DNA of 64,000 nucleotides. Source: Rhizorhabdus histidinilytica. Lineage in GTDB: Bacteria > Pseudomonadota > Alphaproteobacteria > Sphingomonadales > Sphingomonadaceae. The stretch spans positions 372,001 through 436,000 of the forward strand of contig NZ_FUYM01000002.1 of NCBI RefSeq assembly GCF_900167915.1, given 5' to 3'. Below are positions 61,163-64,000 of this stretch, piece by piece. Within the stretch, counting starts at the first letter, position 1, and each line of letters begins with the position of its first letter. A program made the translations under genes and the position numbers. The notes below the pieces were generated by a model. That model was given only the letters and a program-made list of their open reading frames with translations. It searched no databases and was not told where the DNA came from.

Positions 61163-62610
61163 GCCGCGCATTCCCGTGCGACGGTGACGTCGTCGAAGGG
61201 GAGGACGCGCATCTGGTCCCCGGCGCCGACGATCTGCCCCTGCTCATGGCCCTTGCCGGCGATCAGCACGATGTCGCCGGCCTGCGCCTCGGCGATGGCG
61301 GCGGCGATCGCCTCGCGTCGGCCGCCGATCTCGATCGCGCCGGGCGCCCCGGCCATCACGTCGCGGCGGATCGCGGCGGGGTCCTCGCTGCGCGGATTGT
61401 CGTCGGTGACGATGGTGCGGTCGGACAGCCGGGTCGAGACCTCGCCCATCAGCGGGCGCTTGCCGGTGTCGCGGTCGCCGCCCGCGCCGAACACGGTGAT
61501 CAGCCGGCCTGCCGTGTGCGGGCGCAGCGCCTCGATCGCGGCTTCCAGCCCGTCGGGCGTATGCGCATAGTCGACATAGATCGGCGCGCCGGTCCGGCTG
61601 ATCGCGGCGCGTTCGAGCCGTCCGCGCACCGGAGCGACCCGTTGGAGATTGGCGAGGGTCAGGCCGATGTCCCCGCCGGTGGCGACGACCAGCCCGGCCG
61701 CGACCAGCGCATTGGCGGCCTGATAGGCGCCGATCAGCGGCAGCTTCACCTCGCGCGCCTTGCCCTCGACCTCCAGCTTGAGCGTCTGGCCGAGCGCGGT
61801 CGGCGTGCGTTCGACGAGGCGGAACGTCTCCCCGGCCGCGCCGACGCTGAGCAGGCGGATGCCGCGCGCCCGCACCGCCGCGATCACGTCGGCCGATCGC
61901 GGATCGTCCGCCCAGACCACGGCGGCGCCGTCCTGGTCCACCACCTCGGTGAACAGCCGCAGCTTGGCCGCGAAATAGGCCTCCATCGTGCCGTGATAGT
62001 CGAGATGGTCGCGGCTGAGATTGGTGAAGGCCGCCGCGCGCACCGGCAGGCCCTCGGTCCGATATTGCGACAGGCCGTGGCTCGACGCCTCGAAGGCGGC
62101 GTGGGTGACGCCTTCCTTGCGGAGCCCGGCCATGTTCGACAGGAAGGTGACGATGTCCGGAGTGGTCAGCCCGGTCGACACCTGGTCGTCGGCGGTGGTG
62201 ACGCCGAGCGTGCCGATCGAGGCGGCGTGGAAGCCCGCCATCCGCCACAGCTGGCGGGTCAGCTCGACCGTCGAGGTCTTGCCGTTGGTGCCGGTGACGG
62301 CGACCGTGGTGTCGGGGAAAGGCGCGAAGAAGCGCGCGGCGAGCCTGGCGAACAGCCGGCGCGGCTCGTCGTCGACGATGTGGACCGCACCCTCGACGAC
62401 GACGCCGGGCGCGGAGACGATCGCCGCCGCGCCATCGGCGACAGCCTGGGCGATGAAGTCCTCGCCGTTGAAGCGGCTGCCCTTGAAGGCGCCGAACACG
62501 GTGCCCGGCGCGACCTTGCGGTGATCGATCGCGAAGCCGGTGATCCGCGCGTCGCCGGCGTCCGCGCCCGATGCGGCCGGAAGCCCGGCCAGGAGGTCAG
62601 TCAATCGCAT
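61159..62610 (-). CDS. murE: UDP-MurNAc-L-Ala-D-Glu--diaminopimelate ligase
   Basis: Adds the third stem residue. 483 residues: P-loop AVTGTNGKTSTVELTRQLW, the HGLSQYRTEGL motif, and DDNPRSEDP, whose DNPR sequence specifies meso-diaminopimelate rather than lysine. Overlaps ftsI by 14 nt and murF by 4 nt. Confidence 0.97.
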   Translation of the reverse strand: MRLTDLLAGLPAASGADAGDARITGFAIDHRKVAPGTVFGAFKGSRFNGEDFIAQAVADGAAAIVSAPGVVVEGAVHIVDDEPRRLFARLAARFFAPFPDTTVAVTGTNGKTSTVELTRQLWRMAGFHAASIGTLGVTTADDQVSTGLTTPDIVTFLSNMAGLRKEGVTHAAFEASSHGLSQYRTEGLPVRAAAFTNLSRDHLDYHGTMEAYFAAKLRLFTEVVDQDGAAVVWADDPRSADVIAAVRARGIRLLSVGAAGETFRLVERTPTALGQTLKLEVEGKAREVKLPLIGAYQAANALVAAGLVVATGGDIGLTLANLQRVAPVRGRLERAAISRTGAPIYVDYAHTPDGLEAAIEALRPHTAGRLITVFGAGGDRDTGKRPLMGEVSTRLSDRTIVTDDNPRSEDPAAIRRDVMAGAPGAIEIGGRREAIAAAIAEAQAGDIVLIAGKGHEQGQIVGAGDQMRVLPFDDVTVARECAA

Positions 62611-64000
62611 GGACCCCCGTGTCCTTCTTTTCCGGCTTGTAGACGAAGGGCATCAGGTCGGAGACGTCGATGTCCTTGCTGGGATCGGGGATGACGCCGA
62701 GCAGCGGGCCGATCCGGGCGATGACGTTCTTGACCGCCGGCAGCGCGTTCCACGCGGCGGTGCGGAAGCCGTAGGTCTCGGGAATGCCCTTCGGCTCGTC
62801 CATCGTCACGACCACGACGTAGCGCGGCGCGTCCATCGGGAAGGCGGCGGCGAAGGTGGTGACGAGGCTGCTGTGGATGTAGCGGCCGTTGAGGTTCTTC
62901 TCGGCGGTGCCGGTCTTGCCGCCGACGCGCAGGCCGGAGATGTTGGCGCCGCGCCCGGTACCTTCCTCGACGACGAGGCGCATGAGCTGGCGGATGCGGT
63001 AGCTGGTCTGTTCGGAGATGACGCGCTTGCCCTGCGGCGCCTGGCCGGCCGGCAGCTTGAGCATCGTCGCCGGACGCAGGATGCCGCCGTTGACCATCGC
63101 CGCATAGGCGTTGGCGAGGTGCATCTGGCTCACCGCGATGCCATGGCCATAGGCGACCGTCATCACGGTGGTCCGCGCCCAGAAGCCCGGCCACAGCGGC
63201 TTGCCGCGCGCCCCCAGTTCAAGGTCGACCGGCCGGTCGAAGCCGAGCTGGCGGAAGAAGGCCTGGGTGCGCTCGGGACCGATCTCCTCGGAAATCCGCG
63301 CGGTGCCGATGTTGGACGAATGGATCAGGATATCGGGCACCGACATCCAGCGGTTCTCGGGATGGTCGTCCTTGATGCGGAAGCCGCCGACCTGGAGCGG
63401 CGCGGTCGCGTCGTAGCGCTTGCCGAAGTCGGTGATCACGCCATGCTCGATGGCGTTGGCCATGGTCAGCACCTTGAAGGTCGAACCCAGCTCGTAGACC
63501 GAGCTGACCGCGCGGTTGTAGCGGGCGTCGGGCCGCAGCGGATCGGTGCCGACCGGCACGAGGCCGGGCGCGTTCGAGTTGAACACCGGCAGCGAAGCCA
63601 TCGCGAGCACCTCGCCGGTGTGGACGTCGAGGACGACGCCGGCGCCGCCGACCGCGAGATATTTCTCGGCCGACGTCCGGATCGCGCTTTCGAGCGCGGC
63701 CTGCACGCGGCTGTCGATCGACAGCGCGACGGGCTGGCCGCCATTGGCGGCGCTGGTCAGCCGCTTGTCGAGAAAGGCTTCCATCCCGCTGACCGGCACG
63801 CCGCCGATGTCCATATAGCCGATGACCTGTGCGGCCATAGTACCCTGCGGATAGAAGCGCTTGGGTTCGGGAACTTCCTCGATCGCCGGTTCGCCGAGCA
63901 GGCGGACGGCATGGATCTTGGCCGGGGTGGCGCCGCGCTCCAGATAGACGAACTTGCGCCGCCCGTGCAGGATGCGGCGATAGTCGTCGACGCTACGGTT
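62597..64000 (-). CDS. ftsI: peptidoglycan transpeptidase FtsI/PBP3 (5' end beyond window)
   Basis: Septal class B penicillin-binding protein. The transpeptidase motifs are all present: active-site Ser in ELGSTFKVL, SSN in LIHSSNIGTARI, and KTGT in VGGKTGTAEKN. Before them lies part of the pedestal domain, with the frame open through 64000 on the minus strand, so the N-terminal membrane anchor is outside the window. The C-terminus runs to YKPEKKDTGVHAID, overlapping murE. Confidence 0.96.
   Translation of the reverse strand, partial: NRSVDDYRRILHGRRKFVYLERGATPAKIHAVRLLGEPAIEEVPEPKRFYPQGTMAAQVIGYMDIGGVPVSGMEAFLDKRLTSAANGGQPVALSIDSRVQAALESAIRTSAEKYLAVGGAGVVLDVHTGEVLAMASLPVFNSNAPGLVPVGTDPLRPDARYNRAVSSVYELGSTFKVLTMANAIEHGVITDFGKRYDATAPLQVGGFRIKDDHPENRWMSVPDILIHSSNIGTARISEEIGPERTQAFFRQLGFDRPVDLELGARGKPLWPGFWARTTVMTVAYGHGIAVSQMHLANAYAAMVNGGILRPATMLKLPAGQAPQGKRVISEQTSYRIRQLMRLVVEEGTGRGANISGLRVGGKTGTAEKNLNGRYIHSSLVTTFAAAFPMDAPRYVVVVTMDEPKGIPETYGFRTAAWNALPAVKNVIARIGPLLGVIPDPSKDIDVSDLMPFVYKPEKKDTGVHAID

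Noticed and set aside
1-64000. CRISPR arrays, tRNA/rRNA genes, prophage or insertion sequences
   Set aside because: No regularly spaced repeats, cloverleaf-like sequences, integrases, transposases or phage structural genes were seen in reading the window.

Overview
The window is GC-rich, tightly packed chromosomal DNA from an alphaproteobacterium of the Sphingomonadales, probably a Sphingomonas or Rhizorhabdus-like species. The evidence is gene content: serine palmitoyltransferase with its own acyl carrier protein and further ceramide genes, the PhyR-NepR-EcfG stress cascade with a HisKA_2 regulator, a DUF1244 protein, and a dcw cluster whose FtsZ ends in an IPRFLNRQ-type tail. I see no rRNA, tRNA, CRISPR array, prophage or intact insertion sequence. 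It reads as core genome.

Layout. (1) 0.2-4.6 kb, + strand: rplU-rpmA with a clear terminator, a GNAT acetyltransferase, a TetR-type regulator, then obgE and proB. (2) 4.5-16.6 kb: a putative sphingolipid island. It has a CerR-like reductase, an orphan Pycsar-effector-like membrane protein, acp-spt, a CHASE3 hybrid histidine kinase, an opposing operon (nucleotidyltransferase-like protein, DAGK/ceramide-kinase-like protein, DUF2141 protein), lptF-lptG, a fatty-acid-hydroxylase-family protein and a bCerS-like acyltransferase. Together these could make, hydroxylate, phosphorylate and export (glyco)sphingolipid, which sphingomonads carry in place of LPS. (3) 16.6-26.7 kb: housekeeping and metabolic genes (LysE exporter, DUF1244, xthA, erpA, M23 peptidase, DUF455, HDAC-like amidohydrolase, esterase, rppH) and an iron-type TonB receptor/PepSY pair, then bcp. 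(4) 26.8-31.5 kb: glnE and, beside it, a shorter GlnE-like paralog that has lost a catalytic aspartate. (5) 31.5-36 kb: the general stress response locus. It holds two NepR-family anti-sigma genes, ecfG, phyR and a PhyP-like HisKA_2 protein. I find four EcfG-type promoters with identical 16-nt spacers (GGAAC-N16-CGTT or one mismatch) and, downstream, an unannotated ~100-nt two-hairpin RNA candidate that resembles Caulobacter GsrN. (6) 36-47.7 kb, - strand: tatABC, scpAB, nagZ, a SPOR protein, argS, an M28 peptidase, dgt and a TPR/SPOR protein. (7) 47.7-64 kb, - strand: the division and cell wall cluster, ftsI(partial)-murE-murF-mraY-murD-ftsW-murG-murC-(66-aa protein)-murB-ddl-ftsQ-ftsA-ftsZ, with 4-nt overlaps at most junctions and three GANTC methylation sites upstream of ftsZ.

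The findings most worth follow-up are the EcfG-driven GsrN-like small RNA, the sphingolipid island with its embedded lptFG and orphan PycTM-like gene, and the catalytically altered GlnE paralog. All names rest on reading motifs by eye; no database search was run.
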